Source of the DNA: Anas platyrhynchos
Lineage: Eukaryota; Chordata; Aves; Anseriformes; Anatidae
DNA: 64,000 nucleotides
Direction of reading: 5' to 3'
Assembly: GCF_047663525.1 (NCBI RefSeq)
Contig: NC_092593.1
Coordinates: 30,964,501 to 31,028,500, forward strand
A program made the position numbers and the translations under genes. The notes beneath the pieces are model-generated. The model was given only the letters and a program-made list of their open reading frames with translations. It did not search any database and was not told where the DNA came from. Of this stretch, positions 1-12,200 are shown one piece after another (position 1 is the stretch's first letter; each line of letters begins with the position of its first letter).

Positions 1-1035
1 GAGGAGGGACAGAGGAAGGCTCTAATTTTTTCCAGGCAAATTCGGCCCCCAGCTTTTGGCCAGTGCAGATCCATTGAAGCCGACGCGGTTTGTGGAGATG
101 TTTCGGTTAGGAGAAGGGCCCAGAGCCCCATCAGGTGGAAGTCATCAGCTTGTAGAGAAGGCATCTGAGTAGCATCTCAAAAGGGATTGCCAAACCACAT
201 GCCTTCTCCAAGCAGATGAGGAGCAAGGTCTGCACGCCGGCTCAGAGATGGGGTTTTAGGGGAGCAGTTCTCTAAGCAGGCACTAATTTTGCTGTCTTCA
301 GCCGAGAACGGGAAGAATATTGAGGCTTTCCAGAGTCACCGTGCACTGGAATACAGAATCCCAGGACCCTTCTGGAACTGCAGGGCTTTGAGGGAGCTAC
401 GTTCCCAAAACCTGAAGGGGCTGTGAGGTCCTAGGGAGAGGGACAGATCTCCTGGCATGGCAGCACAGTGCTGCTCCTGGCCATGGTGACATCCCAAAGC
501 CACACTCAGCTGGGACGTTCTCATCCCACCGTGCCATCGGGGGCCCTTGCACAGACCATGTTTCCCACTGCCACCACCAGGACATTCCCCCTGGTATCCC
601 TGCAGCCAGCAGAGACCTGTGCAGTCTCCAGAGGGTTTAGGGTCAGGAGCAATGTGGCTGACATGGTTATCTCCTATTTCCCTACCTTGGGAGTGGATAG
701 GATGGGGCAATTCAATATATCTCCCATGAGAGCTCCCTACACTTGCCTTTCCATGCCATGGGTGCAGAAGGATGTCCCCAGGGGGGCTGCTGCCCCTGCC
801 AGGGTCCTGGAGCACTGCCTCCTGCAACACGTAGCATGGGGACTCAATTTTCAAACCACGGCATGCCCGATGGGCACAAGCACAGGGCCGTACGCTTCAA
901 ACCTTTGTTTTTAAACCTCTGAACGTCCATCTCAGTCTGCCCCTACAAAGGCTTCAAAGAGTGCAGCACCAGCAGTCACCATGCTGATGGGAGCTATCAG
1001 CATGGCCAGGACAGAGCGCAGCAGTTGGCCATTAC
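1..1035 (-). other. COL6A3: COL6A3 intron following the N10 exon (partial)
   Basis: This is the stretch downstream, on the minus strand, of the first von Willebrand A exon. I see no further A-domain exon and no repeat I recognise. The open frames here resemble no collagen VI domain and are taken as chance. The next COL6A3 exon must lie beyond the left edge. Confidence 0.7.
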
Positions 1036-1653
1036 CTGTGATGTCTTTAACCAGTCCTTTGGCCCCAGCCTTTTCTGGAGTCATGGATGTACGGACACTT
1101 GCCACTAAGTCTCCAACTATGCCGTGGAGAGCGGTAAAATTCTCTAGGTTGAAAAGGTGCGTATCGAAGGGCTCACTCGCTATTTCCTTTAACTCCCCTT
1201 CCACCGCATCCTGCACGCCGACCGCAAACATGTTTACATGGGCCGATTTAAGGACAGATGATGGCAGAGCCACATCATCCTGGGATCGTCCGTCCGTTAA
1301 CACTATAATAACCTGGGGAACTCCTTCACTCGCTCTGCTTCCAGCAGCTTTAGTGAGATGGTTCTCGATTAGGTACTCTAATCCTTTTCCAGTCTTGGTG
1401 CCTCCCCCCATGTAAGGCATATTCGCAATATGGGACAGCACGTCTTGGTTAGAGGGGTACGTGTTTAACTGGAACTCTGTGTGGGGGTTTCCGCTGAACT
1501 GGACCAGTGCAAAACGAAAATCATTTCCTCCCACATCTAAAGCCTTTACAACATCATACAGAAACTCTCGAACGAGTTGGAAATGCTCCTTCCCAATGCT
1601 CCAAGAGGAATCCACTAGAAATATTATATCAGCCACAGCAACGGTTCTGACAG
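1036..1653 (-). CDS. COL6A3: COL6A3 exon 3: N10 von Willebrand A domain
   Basis: This exon encodes the most N-terminal A domain (N10) of collagen alpha-3(VI), the long chain of the beaded-filament collagen of the extracellular matrix. The 618-nt exon gives residues 30-235 and closely resembles human COL6A3 N10, for example in [15 protein letters not shown]-like, HLTKAAGSR and ASEP(F/L) segments. The metal-binding MIDAS pattern is visible: DSSWS at residues 44-48, a Thr near 115-117 in the GGGTKTG loop, and TDGRS with its Asp near residue 150. On the minus strand the acceptor is TTTAAAG before base 1653 and the donor is ACAG|GTAATG after base 1036. Both ends are phase 1, as expected for A-domain exons of this gene that can be skipped in frame. 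N10 is alternatively spliced in mammals, and the symmetrical phase here would allow that. The assignment is firm because the signal-peptide exon next to it is also COL6A3. Confidence 0.96.
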
Positions 1654-2473
1654 CTTTAAAAAAACAGATGGGGTTTAGGGTTTTCTACCAGCCAGCGCAA
1701 GCATTCCTCCTCGCACAAACGACCGACGGCCTCTTTGGCATGGGGGCACCAAAGCCCGGTTTCCCCTCGTCACCCCGAGCAAAACGAGAAGCACTGTGGA
1801 CTCCAGGCAGAGACAGGAAGGGACAGCATGCGACCTACCCTTCCCTGGGAGGAAGGCAAGAAGATTCCCCCCTCCTGAGCCCTGCCTGCACGTGAATTTG
1901 GATGCCAGCCCCAGGTCAAAGCACGAGGTGCAAATTTGGGCTTGCTCAAACATAGCCTTGGCGCGTTTGCTGGCTTCCTGGTGGTACAAAGAAGCAGGGA
2001 CTGCTCGTGGAAGCAGCCTGGGTGCTGGCCTTGGGTTTTCCATGGTTTTTTACTTCTTCTAACCCTCTGGTGACACTGGCTCCGTTCCAAAGGATGCCAG
2101 CACCATGAGAACCCAACAGCCTCCCTGCGGGTTGGCAGCAGTGCTCTTCTCGCTTCTCCCCTTTGCTCGTATGCATGCAATGAAATCAAAACAGCTCTTC
2201 CCAAGAGGAAACCCACTCGGGGTCTCCCTGGGAGCCAAAAACTCCACGTCCAGCACCCCGGCCACGCAGAGCATCCTCCAACGCCGGCCATGGGCTAGCA
2301 ACATGCTTGAGAGGGCCTAGGCCCAGGTCGGCCCAGCAGGGGCAGAGGAGCAGGAGGCGAACCACAACGTACCATGGACATGCACATTAAAAACCAAAGG
2401 GTGCCAACGTCTCGGTGTGAGCGAGCAGCACGTTGATAGAGGGGTGCTGTTGGGGTTGGTGGTCCTGTCTTAC
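1654..2473 (-). other. COL6A3: COL6A3 intron 2
   Basis: This 820-base intron separates the signal-peptide exon from the N10 exon. It begins GTAAGA on the minus strand at 2473 and ends AAAG at 1654. I see no repeat or additional exon in it. Confidence 0.85.
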
Positions 2474-2561
2474 CTGCTTGCTGCTGGGCGCCAACCGAGC
2501 AAAGGCCCAAGAGCAGGAGGCCAAGTATTGCCGCTAAGGGCAAATGCCGGTGTTTTCTCAT
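2474..2561 (-). CDS. COL6A3: COL6A3 exon 2: start codon and signal peptide
   Basis: The ATG at 2561 (minus strand) opens 29 codons plus one base. The first eight residues MRKHRHLP are identical to human COL6A3. A hydrophobic core AAILGLLLLGL follows and a likely signal-peptidase site lies near SVGA|QQQ. The donor is GCAG|GTAAGA, leaving one base (phase 1) that joins the N10 exon to read ...[21 protein letters not shown]. The exon itself probably starts at 2620, after a CTCTCTCCTTTAG acceptor, so 59 bases of 5' untranslated sequence precede the ATG. As in mammals, the true first exon is therefore noncoding and lies further upstream, at higher coordinates. Confidence 0.95.
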
Positions 2562-2620
2562 TTTGGTCTATTTCCCGTTTTCCTTTTATTCTTTTTGTTT
2601 CAGAGCACACGATGTGAGAC
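2562..2620 (-). other. COL6A3: COL6A3 5' untranslated part of exon 2
   Basis: On the minus strand a pyrimidine-rich stretch ending CTCCTTTAG stops at 2621, and 59 bases of leader follow to the ATG. This marks exon 2 as internal rather than promoter-proximal. Confidence 0.7.
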
Positions 2621-5600
2621 CTAAAGGAGAGAGAGGGAGAGGGAGAATCAGGTTAATTGCCTGGCTGTTATTAAATACCTAATTGTTAATGGCTACTGGC
2701 TACCATCACACCTCCTACAAGAAGAGGTCAACGCGAAGTTGTGCAACTATCATCATATCCATGCCTGTGCTTAAACAGATGAAACACAAGACAGAAAAGC
2801 ACAGATGTGTTTTTTTGACGCTTTCATGCTGCATTGGTGGGGAGAAATTATTTTAGTGCTGGTCAGGTCCTGCTCTGTAGAGGAGCCATCATTCCCATCA
2901 CAATGGCATTTATTCACTACGGTAGGCTTAGACGGCTTTCTTCTTGCCTATAGTGCCACAGGTAACACTGAATATAAAGCCTGGGCGTCTACCATCAGTA
3001 AACAACCCTCAAACCTCCAAAATGCCTGACTGCCCTCTGCTCTGTCCTTCTTGCCCACAGGGGACCTGCCGAAACATCCAGACAAAGCATTTGCTCTTGC
3101 TGCTGCTGTTCCTTATTCGAGTTTTGCAGAAGCCAGGATGATAATCCTGCTGGACTTCCCCCTTTGCCTCAGCTCACCTTTTCAGCTGTCCCAAGGATAC
3201 AAATGGAAATTTAATTATTCCAGGCCCAAGCGATCTGCGTGTTCTGGCTATGTGGCAGAAAGCCCTTGGACTCCCTCAAGCTCACATCCCTGGTGGTGGA
3301 ATAGCCTGAGCCGGCTGATCGCGTTTTGGAAAGGCACCAAGGATAATATGTTATATGTCGTAGCCAAAATAGAATTTATGGAAGTTTGTTATCTATGATC
3401 CACCTGGCAAACCTTCTGAAACCATGTCTCCTTCAGGAAAGCTGTGTATGTGTTGTCATGGAGATGGCCAATTTATTATTTAATCCTCATTTCCAAGCCT
3501 GCAGCGCAGAAACCAGCAATCCTTGCTTCACTGAGAAAATATCCTCCCAAAAGGGAACGCGGTATTTAATGCTTCTCATTCCCTAAATGAAGCTCAATTA
3601 CTCAAACAGGCCAAAAGTGATTCAAATACATCAAGCTGTTAACCGGGTCACCATTTCAAAGAAAAAAAAAATCAATTTTCTCATCTCCATCCATCTACAG
3701 GATCCTAACAGTGTTAAGTGGGAAGAACAATTCATCCTTTCCGCCGAGCCTTGCAAGTTGCAGAGATGGCAATATCTGGCATAGCCAGGGGGAGAAAAGG
3801 ATGCCTTGACTTGGGGAAAGTTCAACACCTAAGTGGTCAGTCCTCGTCCCCCCAAAGAGACACTTCACAGGGCTATCAGAGTGGGATTCAATGGAAAGGA
3901 GGGAATGATATCCACAGCCTTTCCCAAAACCTGGTGCAACCTTGACCCTTCCACTTGGTCCCTGCACATCAAAGCCCCGTGGCTCCCTCTCCTCCAACAT
4001 TTGCCTTTCCAGATGCTCCACATGGCTGCAGGGCTTTGCCTTTTCTTGTAGCTTTTATGAAATCCATATAGTGCCAGTCAGGCCCCGCTTTTCCACCCAT
4101 TTTTTTCTGTATAATAATAATACTGATGGACAGAGAGGCGCCAAGTGCCAACAGCTAGCGTGCAGGAGGGAATGGGAATGGGAATGCAGGATGGATGGGG
4201 TGGGAATGTCTGCAGAGAATGCCTAAACACAGCCCACTGTGAGAGTGCTAATATTTCTTTCCCAAAAGGCAGAAAGTTATGCTGTTGTCCCCAGTACGGG
4301 CTGCTGGCACCCTACCCCTCCAGCAGACCTTGCAGCTGGGGGAGAGCAGTCGAAATAAACGGGTGAAAATTCACATCCTGCCAGCTGCAAAATGACAGGG
4401 CTGACGCAAACATTTGGGGGGATTTTGGCTTAAGACATTGAGCAGCTGTGGAGAGTCTTGTGGGGCCCTTTACAGGCCAGGGGAAAGAAGCAGAAGGGGA
4501 AAGCCAACCTGCCGAAATGGGGCAGCTTCTCCTCCCCCCAGCATGGTGGGACAACATCCAGCCTTGGGTTTCTTTCATTTGCCTCAGCCAACTTAGAAAT
4601 ACAATGCTTTATTATTTATTTTTTTTAACATTAATTCTTTTATTCATTTATTCAAGCAATAATAAGCTGGCTGCTCTTTTTAATCGCCTTCTGTCCCGTT
4701 TTAGCCTTTAGGAGGCTCCAGATCTATTTCCAGCTTCCCCTGAGACTGTAGTTTCAGTTACATGTAAGCGGAGAGCCCTGCTGATTAACGGAACTCCCAG
4801 GGGAGGAATTTTAGCCTCGAACTTCCCCAAAACCACCCTAAAATCACATGGGCTGTGAACACACCGTGCTGGTTATTAGGAGAGAGAGGCAGAGAAGTGG
4901 CTGGGAGGAAGTGACTGATGTCTCCTGGGGACTGGATGATAAAACAGGGAGAAAAAAGAGCCTTTAAGGCACAGATGCTCCCTATCAGGGCTCCTCATTT
5001 ATCCCCCTATATAGAGGAGGTGCTGGGTGCGATGACCCTCCTATAGGAGGTGGAGGAGAAGCAGAGGTAGTGTATTTTGTCTGAACGCAGAAGCAGGAGG
5101 GCAAAAAGGAGGGATGTGAATTTAAGGTAATTCACATTAATTTGTGTCCCCTGTCAGGTGTCTGTTCTGCAAGCTTATTCTTCTGCTCTACTGTCTGAGG
5201 GGATTATTTTCATCCTGAATTTATCATTATTGTTTCTAAGGGAGAGTTTCTTACAGTCCTGGGGGAGGAATCTCTGGTGGAGCTTTTTGTATAACCACTG
5301 CAAACTTGGCAAAAAGGCTGAAAAAGCTAACTACGGAGTGCTCTTAGCAAAGCAGTTTTCCCCAACCGCTAAGAATTAGCACTAAAATCTGGAGAAATAA
5401 GTCTGTTAATAACCCGTGTGTGAAAGGGCGTTGTGTAGCGTTCAGTAATCTGAAGTTTTTATGTCTGTCTTGAGTTTATATAGTGTGTGGTGACCTCTTA
5501 ATGTAACAGTATGTCCTCCATTTCATCCAGAGCTATACATCTGTTACTAATAATGCCTTCAAAAAGCAATCACTTCTACTACTAACGCCATGAAGTGATT

Positions 5601-8600
5601 TCCTTAGATATTTTCCCCAGCAGCTATTTTCTGCTTCATGCATAGAGAAGTATGCAACAAGTCTGACATTTTACATAATCGTATATTTGACTGAGTGTTT
5701 CAAATTTACTTTCTAAAAATTGCTTGTGTGTGTGATTTTTTTTTCTTCACTAGAGCATAATTAAAATCTGAAAAAAAGTGCAAAGCAGATGAGAAGGCTT
5801 AAAAAAAAAGCAAAACATAAAAGGCAGGGGGGGGAAAAACTTTGCTCCAGCTGTTGTGTATCGCTTTGATTCATTACATATGCCTCTCAGCTGGGCTGGC
5901 TGGCTTTGGGTGGGAGGCAGCTATGCCTTCAGTTTATATAGAAATGTGATGTGTGTCATACGTAGGCAGATAGGAATGGGCCCAGACACAGCCCTGGGGA
6001 TGCCTCGCTGCCCCAGACCGAGGTATGTGTGGTCCTTTTTGCCTGTCCAGCCCCATGGTGTCCCCCAGAATACCATAAATAAAAGCCTGCAAAGCGGTTG
6101 TGGCCCTAAATCCCCGCTTTGTGCTGTGGGGTGGGTTGCTTTGTGCTTGTGCAGTAGGGAAAAAGGGCTGTGGACTTGCAGATGTGTCCCAGCAGCTTTT
6201 CCATGAGGGATCAGGCAGGATGAAAGGGATGCCCTCATCATCCCACGGATAGGGTGAATGGGACGCTGCAAATATCATCCTTCCCCCCCCCAAAAAAAAA
6301 TCTGCTCTGTGGGGATGTCCAGAAGGCAGTGGTGGAGCCACAAGGCTGCAGCAAGTTTTCCTTGAGTGAGGACACCAGCCACCCAAAAAAGCCACAGCAC
6401 TGGGGAGAGGTGGCCCCAAAATCCCAGCATGGAGCCATCGTGGCTCAGGTTGCCCTCTGGAGGTGGCTGCCTGCTCCTCTCCTGGTTGGACGTGTTCCCC
6501 TTGGATCTCTGTGCCCTGACACAGCTCTGAGCTGGGGAAAACATCGTCACAAGCTGCTCCCAGCAGTGGTTTGGGCACGGCAGAGGCCAGATGCTGTCAC
6601 TTTTCCCTGTGAAATGGTTTGGTCACCCCAAAACGTGCCCTGAGACCAGGTGGTACCTGGCCACCTCTTCACCATCTAGCAGCAGCCCTAAGCCAGGATG
6701 TTTCTATAGGCTCAGGACGAGCTCTGTGTGATGGATCCCAAATTTATTCCCTTCAGCTCGGCAGAGCTGTTCCTATTTGCAGCAGCCCTTTTGGAAGGGT
6801 TTCCCTCCGTGCTGCTGGCATTGGCGGCATGGGGAAGGTGAGCACTGTTTCTGGGAATAGTTCCTCCTATAAACACAGACCTGAGCATTACAAGCTGCCC
6901 AGCCCAAAAGGGTGGAAAATCCTCCTGATTTGCAAGCCACTTTAATTTGAAAAACAGCATTCAGCACAGCTATGGGGCTGCATTGCCTTCATCCCAACCA
7001 GCGGCTCCCCTGCTTACTAGCATCTAGTATAAATCACATTCATTCTTACAAGCACGCTGTTGGCTTAAAATCTGCTTGTTTTCCCTCTTCTGAGACTTAA
7101 ATAGAGTAGTTAATAAGAGGAAAGAGAGTATTTGCTGGAAAAAAAAAAGAAAAAGGGAACTCCCTCAAAGATCAATGACTCTTTATGCACGGTACCCTAA
7201 GCCTCGCGGCGCCTCTCCACCCAAACAAATCCCCTCCTTAATGTGGCACGCCGGTCACTTAAAAAGGTGGAAAAAGTGATGGGCATGTGGAGCTGTGGTG
7301 GTGCGTTGTGCCCGCCCGAGCCCAGCCCTGGGCAGGTTCAGGTTCATCCCTGCAACGTGAGGCTGGGAGCAAGCAACCCCAGGCTGCCAGAGCTCGCAGT
7401 GATGCAAGGAATAAGATGTTCCCTTCCCTCCTGCTCCCAGACAGGCACGTCTCAGAAATCACAGCAGTGACAGTGGTTTTCCTCTGCAAATGCCTTTCAA
7501 AACCCAAAAAGGGTTTGCCAAAAAGTGGAAGGGCACTGAATGAATGAATGACCGATGCAAGGCGTGCTGCCCCCCGCTCCGGACACAGCATCCCACCCCT
7601 GGCTGCAGTTAATTTCTCTGCAAAGAGGGAATACCCGCTTGAATCTGTGCACAGTGGGGAATAGGAAGCCCCGTGCTCTGGGTCTGGTCCCAGTGGGTCG
7701 AGGGGTGGTGCAGAGCCACGTCCCTGTCCCACCACCACATCCTCGGGGAGCCCCCCGGTTGCCTCCAGCTCAAGCCCAGGGATGCTCCGACCTCCACAAA
7801 GTTCCCAAACCAGGCACTTCTACCCCAAGAAGCAGCTGTTTAAGCACCCAACCATCGATACCAAAGTATAACTTTTTTTTTCTTAAACCAGTCAGTAATA
7901 GGGTAAAGCCAGAAGTTTGAACAAAGCAGTGTTCCTCCCTCCCAGAGCCCACATGAACCATCGCAGCCACCAGGAAGGAGCCGAGCGGTCCCCGCTGCGC
8001 CCTCTGGGGGGAAAATGGCTTTGGCCACCTCTTCTCCAGCTGGTTTTGGTCCCTGTGCCCGCTCAGGAAACCGATTTGGCCGCAATCACCCTCACCTCAG
8101 GCTCCGTTTGGGAGGGGAAGGATCTGCCGAGGATGGATGTGGCGGGGTGTCCCCACCATCGGTCACAGCCACCCACTTGTTGAGGCTCACCCACCTCCCC
8201 GTGCACAAGCAGCCCCATAGACCAAGCATCCCAGAGACAGGTTCCCCAGAAAATCCCCATTTTTTTAATTTTTTTTTTTTTGGGGGGGGGGCTCTGGCTC
8301 CATGGGGCACCCCTCTTGGGAGAGCTGCTTCCATCCCACAGTGGGGATTTCAAGGCATGGAAGACAAGCACCGTCCCACAGCAGTGGAATAAAGCCCTGC
8401 TGGGTGCTTTAAAATGAATTTAATTCGATTCCTTGTGGCCAGGAGCATCCCCGTGCACCTGCGATGCCTCGGCTCAGGGAGGAGGCTTTTGGGGTGCCCC
8501 GGTGTGAGCAAACCCACTGCAGTGCTCCACTTATCCACACCCGATGAAAAGCCAAAGGGTGGCTTCCCTCTGGGGACACTGCTCTGGGTTTTGCCTAAAA

Positions 8601-8699
8601 CACCTTAAAAAAAATAAAAATTGACAGCTCGGCAAGGAAGGGAACCACGAAGAGAAGCGAGCACAGGCAAAGAGCTCCCGCACGGACAACGCCACTTAC
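2621..8699. other. Probable COL6A3 intron 1, no gene seen
   Basis: No coding exon is recognised here. The open frames are short, overlap on both strands and resemble nothing known. From about 5400 to 5830 the sequence is AT-rich and free of repeats I know. A (T)n/(G)n run near 8266-8289 and a C-run/A-run junction near 6283-6300 are low-complexity. If the exon 1 candidate at 8700 is right, this is one 6.1-kb intron. Confidence 0.5.
5003..5050. promoter_or_regulatory. Paired TATA-like boxes and 14-bp palindrome (weak candidate)
   Basis: CCTATATAGAGGAGG at about 5006-5020 is followed by a perfect 14-bp palindrome, CCTCCTATAGGAGG, at 5037-5050. The two share the TATA core and the GAGG flank. They could be a diverged duplication or a regulatory site; no transcript start can be shown. 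Confidence 0.2.
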
Positions 8700-8930
8700 C
8701 CCTGAGCGAACCCCTGGAAAATAAAAAAAGTTGCTTATTCCGGGATTTTGGGGTTTTGTTGCTTGTTTTTTTTCCTCTCCGAAGAGCTGCTCAGCCCCGC
8801 TGCATGGTGTGCTGGTTCTGCCCAGGCTGCCTGCCTCCTCGTCGGCTTCCTCGGAGGGACGAGGACGCCGCGGGCACGCTGGTCCCCGTTGGGCGGCTGC
8901 CACGGGGTCTGTGCGGGGCCGGGAGAGGCG
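8700..8930 (-). other. COL6A3: Candidate noncoding exon 1 of COL6A3
   Basis: The window 8830-8960 is GC- and CpG-rich, unlike its surroundings. On the minus strand it runs into a full consensus splice donor, GCTCAGGG|GTAAGT, with the exon ending at 8700. COL6A3 exon 2 begins with an acceptor, so an upstream noncoding exon is required. The candidate is 6.1 kb from exon 2, on the right strand. The 5' boundary is a guess. An alternative is a CpG-rich patch with a chance donor. Confidence 0.35.
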
Positions 8931-9123
8931 GCTGGCGTGGAACGGCTGGGGGCCGGGCGCTGCAAATGGGATCCAGATGCTTCTTGCTGAGGTCAGAATT
9001 GCTCATCACACACGGTCCTTCCCCCCCCTGCACACTGCCCTCCCCTCCCCAGCGCTCCCCTGGGGACGCCTCCACACTCGGCGGCTTCCCTGGCCTGAAT
9101 TTTTTTGCCTGTTATTCGTCTGT

Positions 9124-9224
9124 GGAGGAGAAAAAAAGAAAAAAAAAAGAAAAAAAAAAGAAAAAAAAAAAAGAAAAAGAAAAAAAAAAGAGAGAGGGAG
9201 GAAAAAAAAAAAAGAGAAAAAAAA
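9124..9224 (+). repeat. 101-base uninterrupted purine tract (A/G-rich)
   Basis: All bases from 9124 to 9224 are A or G, mostly A runs separated by single G, with a GAGAGAGGGAGG centre. It creates a long lysine/arginine-rich frame on the plus strand that is not a gene. It lies about 200 bases upstream (minus-strand sense) of the candidate COL6A3 exon 1. Confidence 0.95.
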
Positions 9225-12200
9225 TCCGGGTGGCGGGAGGTTATTCCAATAGCATGACTTTCACTCAGGAGCTAAGGGCTGGGCTTGGATGCTCGCAGCA
9301 CACAGGACACGCCAAGGACCGTACCAAGTTACGCAGGGCTCCCTCGAAGCCCTTCGGGATGCCCGAGGCTGCAGAAAGCCCGGCCAAGCCCTCCCTGCAG
9401 CTACCAGAGGGTCTGTAACTCAGTTTCCTATCCGATGCAGCAGGAGAAGCGCTGGTGGGCTACGTCCTCCGCTCCCTGTGCCCCTGGGGGAATGAAAGTC
9501 AGACCCTTAACATAAAGATAAACACTTTAAAACACACAGAGCCTAGAGAAAAATTCCTAGTGAAAGCCTGAACGGTGCCGGAGCAAGTCAGGCGCTGACA
9601 ATGAGCGAGTGCCCGATCAGTGACTCATTTTTCACCTTCATCCACTGCAAAAATACCTTGCAGCCTTCCTTTAGCAGAGCAAACCAGGCAGGTTTGGGGT
9701 TTATTTTTTTAGCTCTCTGCTTCTGCAGTGACAGAAGGGCGCTGGCCAAAATTAAACACTCCAGTCTGGACTGGGTTGCTTTCTGCAAGAATTTATGGTA
9801 AGGAAACCAATTTTTTTCCCTTGCCCCTGTTTGGGTCCATATAAGGCTGGAGCCGGGCATCAAACAGTCAAGTTCCCTTCGGTTGCTCCAAATGGGGATT
9901 TATGATGTTTGCTCTAGGTTTTGTGCAGTTTGAAAGGCTCGCCACATTAAAATAAAATAAAATAGCTGGAATGCTTCGGGAAGGCACTGAGCTCTCCAGC
10001 TGATGCAACAGCTCGCCCCAGCAATGGTGCGGGGACCAGAGGGACTTTGCAGGGGGGGGCAAAAGCAAACACCCCTGGCCATGTGCCCTAAAGGAAGAGG
10101 GTCCCCTCCCCGAATTTTGAACGATGGATCTTGGTTGTTCCCTGGGGGAAAAGAGAGGCAGTGCCTGGAAAAAAGGGAGCCATGGGGAAGGCAGTGATGG
10201 ATGAGTGGCACTGGGCATGGTGGGTGGAGGACCAAGGGCATCCAATGGAGGGGCAACTTGTCCAAATCAAAGCATTTTCTTCAAAAATTTGGTTGCCCCT
10301 TGCAGTGGCATAGAGGGATCTGGGGAACCGTCTGCAGGGATGGTGCTGGTGCAAAACAACCAAATAAAATTCAGAGAGGATTTACTACCTTTAAAATTTG
10401 AGGTTTGAAATTGCAAACCCCAAACCCTTGCTCCGAGCTCACCCACACGTCTCGGCCTCACTCCACCCGTGCAATGCAACCAGAGAAAATTGCGTCCACC
10501 AGGCATGCTCCAGTGGCTCCAGTTTGCTGCCACCAGTGGAAACCAGTAGGGCACGGCCACAGGAGCGCCTGGGGTTTGTCTTGCTGCTGCTTCAGCTGTG
10601 CCTTCAGAAAGAAAAATTTTCTGCCTGGCAATCAGGGGAGGCAGGAAAATGTTTTAAAGTTTTATTTTTAAGAAGGAAAGTACAAAACACCGGAAAGCTC
10701 CAGCTACCCCAGAACAGTAGTGAAAAACAGCCAAGATATGGGACTGTAGATAAATAATGTGAAAATATTGGTGAAACACATACAGATCCCATTATGGGCC
10801 TATCACGGCCCTATTGAGAACATATTTAACTTGTTAGTGTTTATTCCCTTCGTGATGCAGAATTTGTCTTAATATGGTTCTAATACTGCAGCAGCTTTTA
10901 CCAAGTGCCCCAATGATTAAATGAGACTGGGAGAGGCCTGAAATTCCCACATGATTGCCTTTATGACCCTAATAACCTAGCTAAAAGCTTTTCCTTCCCC
11001 AAAAGAGGTTTCATAGCTGGGGACCGCAGCCAGCTGGGATGCAGTGGGTGTTTTAGGGCAGGGGAATTACATTTTTTCAACCATTTCCCTGAGGTCCCAA
11101 CCACCGTCACTGCAGCATCCTGGGAGGGAGACATCCTCAGGGACAGGCTTCTTTCTGTTCCCAGAAACCCCCTTTGGAAACTGGTAAAAGGCGGAATCAC
11201 AGCACCACGGTCATTTCTAGAGGGCTGTGAGTAAGTTTAGCGAGATTTCCTCCCCGGTATGTTAATGACTGGATGTGATGAATGCGCTGAGCCCAGAGGG
11301 TTTTCAGGAATCCTCTTTCCATCCACGATAATAAAATAAAAGCCCCCTGTACTCCTTCCTCACGTCAGGCAGGGATCGGGGTGATCCCAAATTTACCGGG
11401 ACACAGTGGGTGCTCTGCTGGTTGCAGCATCCCAGCTTGGCCCCATCCTTGAGCACCATCTGGTGGCTTCTCCACCGGGGACTCCTTGGGCATCCTCCAG
11501 ACCCGCGGCCACCTTCATCCCCTCAAATCAAACCCGTCCCTGCAAGGCAGGGCTGCTGCGTGCCAGGAAATCCAGGGGTACCCCCAAAACTCTTTCCCCA
11601 TCACCAACCCGAACACGATTTCAAAGAGCAAGCTCTTTTTTCTTGCCCTGCTAAAACCAGGCACGGGCATCCCGGCTGCAGCTTGCCTTTTCATTTTGCT
11701 CAGAATAGATGGTTTTAATTAGTTCCGAGGCATTAGTTGTTGCTTTCTTCCAAATAGTCCCTCCACAACCAGCACCCCAGTTAGGAAATGGCCCGGGAAA
11801 TGTTTTCTGAGGCTTTGCTTTTCTCTGCACTTTCTGTCTGTCTGTCTCCCAAGGCATTTGTACCACTTCTGATACCACCCTTGGCTGGAGTAAGAGAGCC
11901 AGGAGCATCCCTAGAGCAGGCAGAGAGGGTGGGAGAAAGCGAGCAGGGTTATTTGGAGTGGGAATTAAAGCACAAAATGGGACACCCAGCTCTGTCATTC
12001 CCAACCAGCATCCAGGTGCAAATGGGCCTTGATTGCAATCAGGGGCACACCTCCTAATTGGCACCAGGGCTGTGGAGGTATATCAGTGCGTCCCCAGGGC
12101 TGCTGGGGGTGATGCTGGGGGAGCTGCTGTCCCTTGGACGGGCTCTGGCTGGGCCTGCTGTGTGATGTTGGGTAATGGATCTGTTTTGTCTCAGCTCCTT

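Noticed and set aside
8621-9418. 265-residue plus-strand open frame with a lysine-rich middle
   Set aside because: The lysine/arginine stretch is the translation of the purine tract and the rest resembles no protein. It is a composition artefact.
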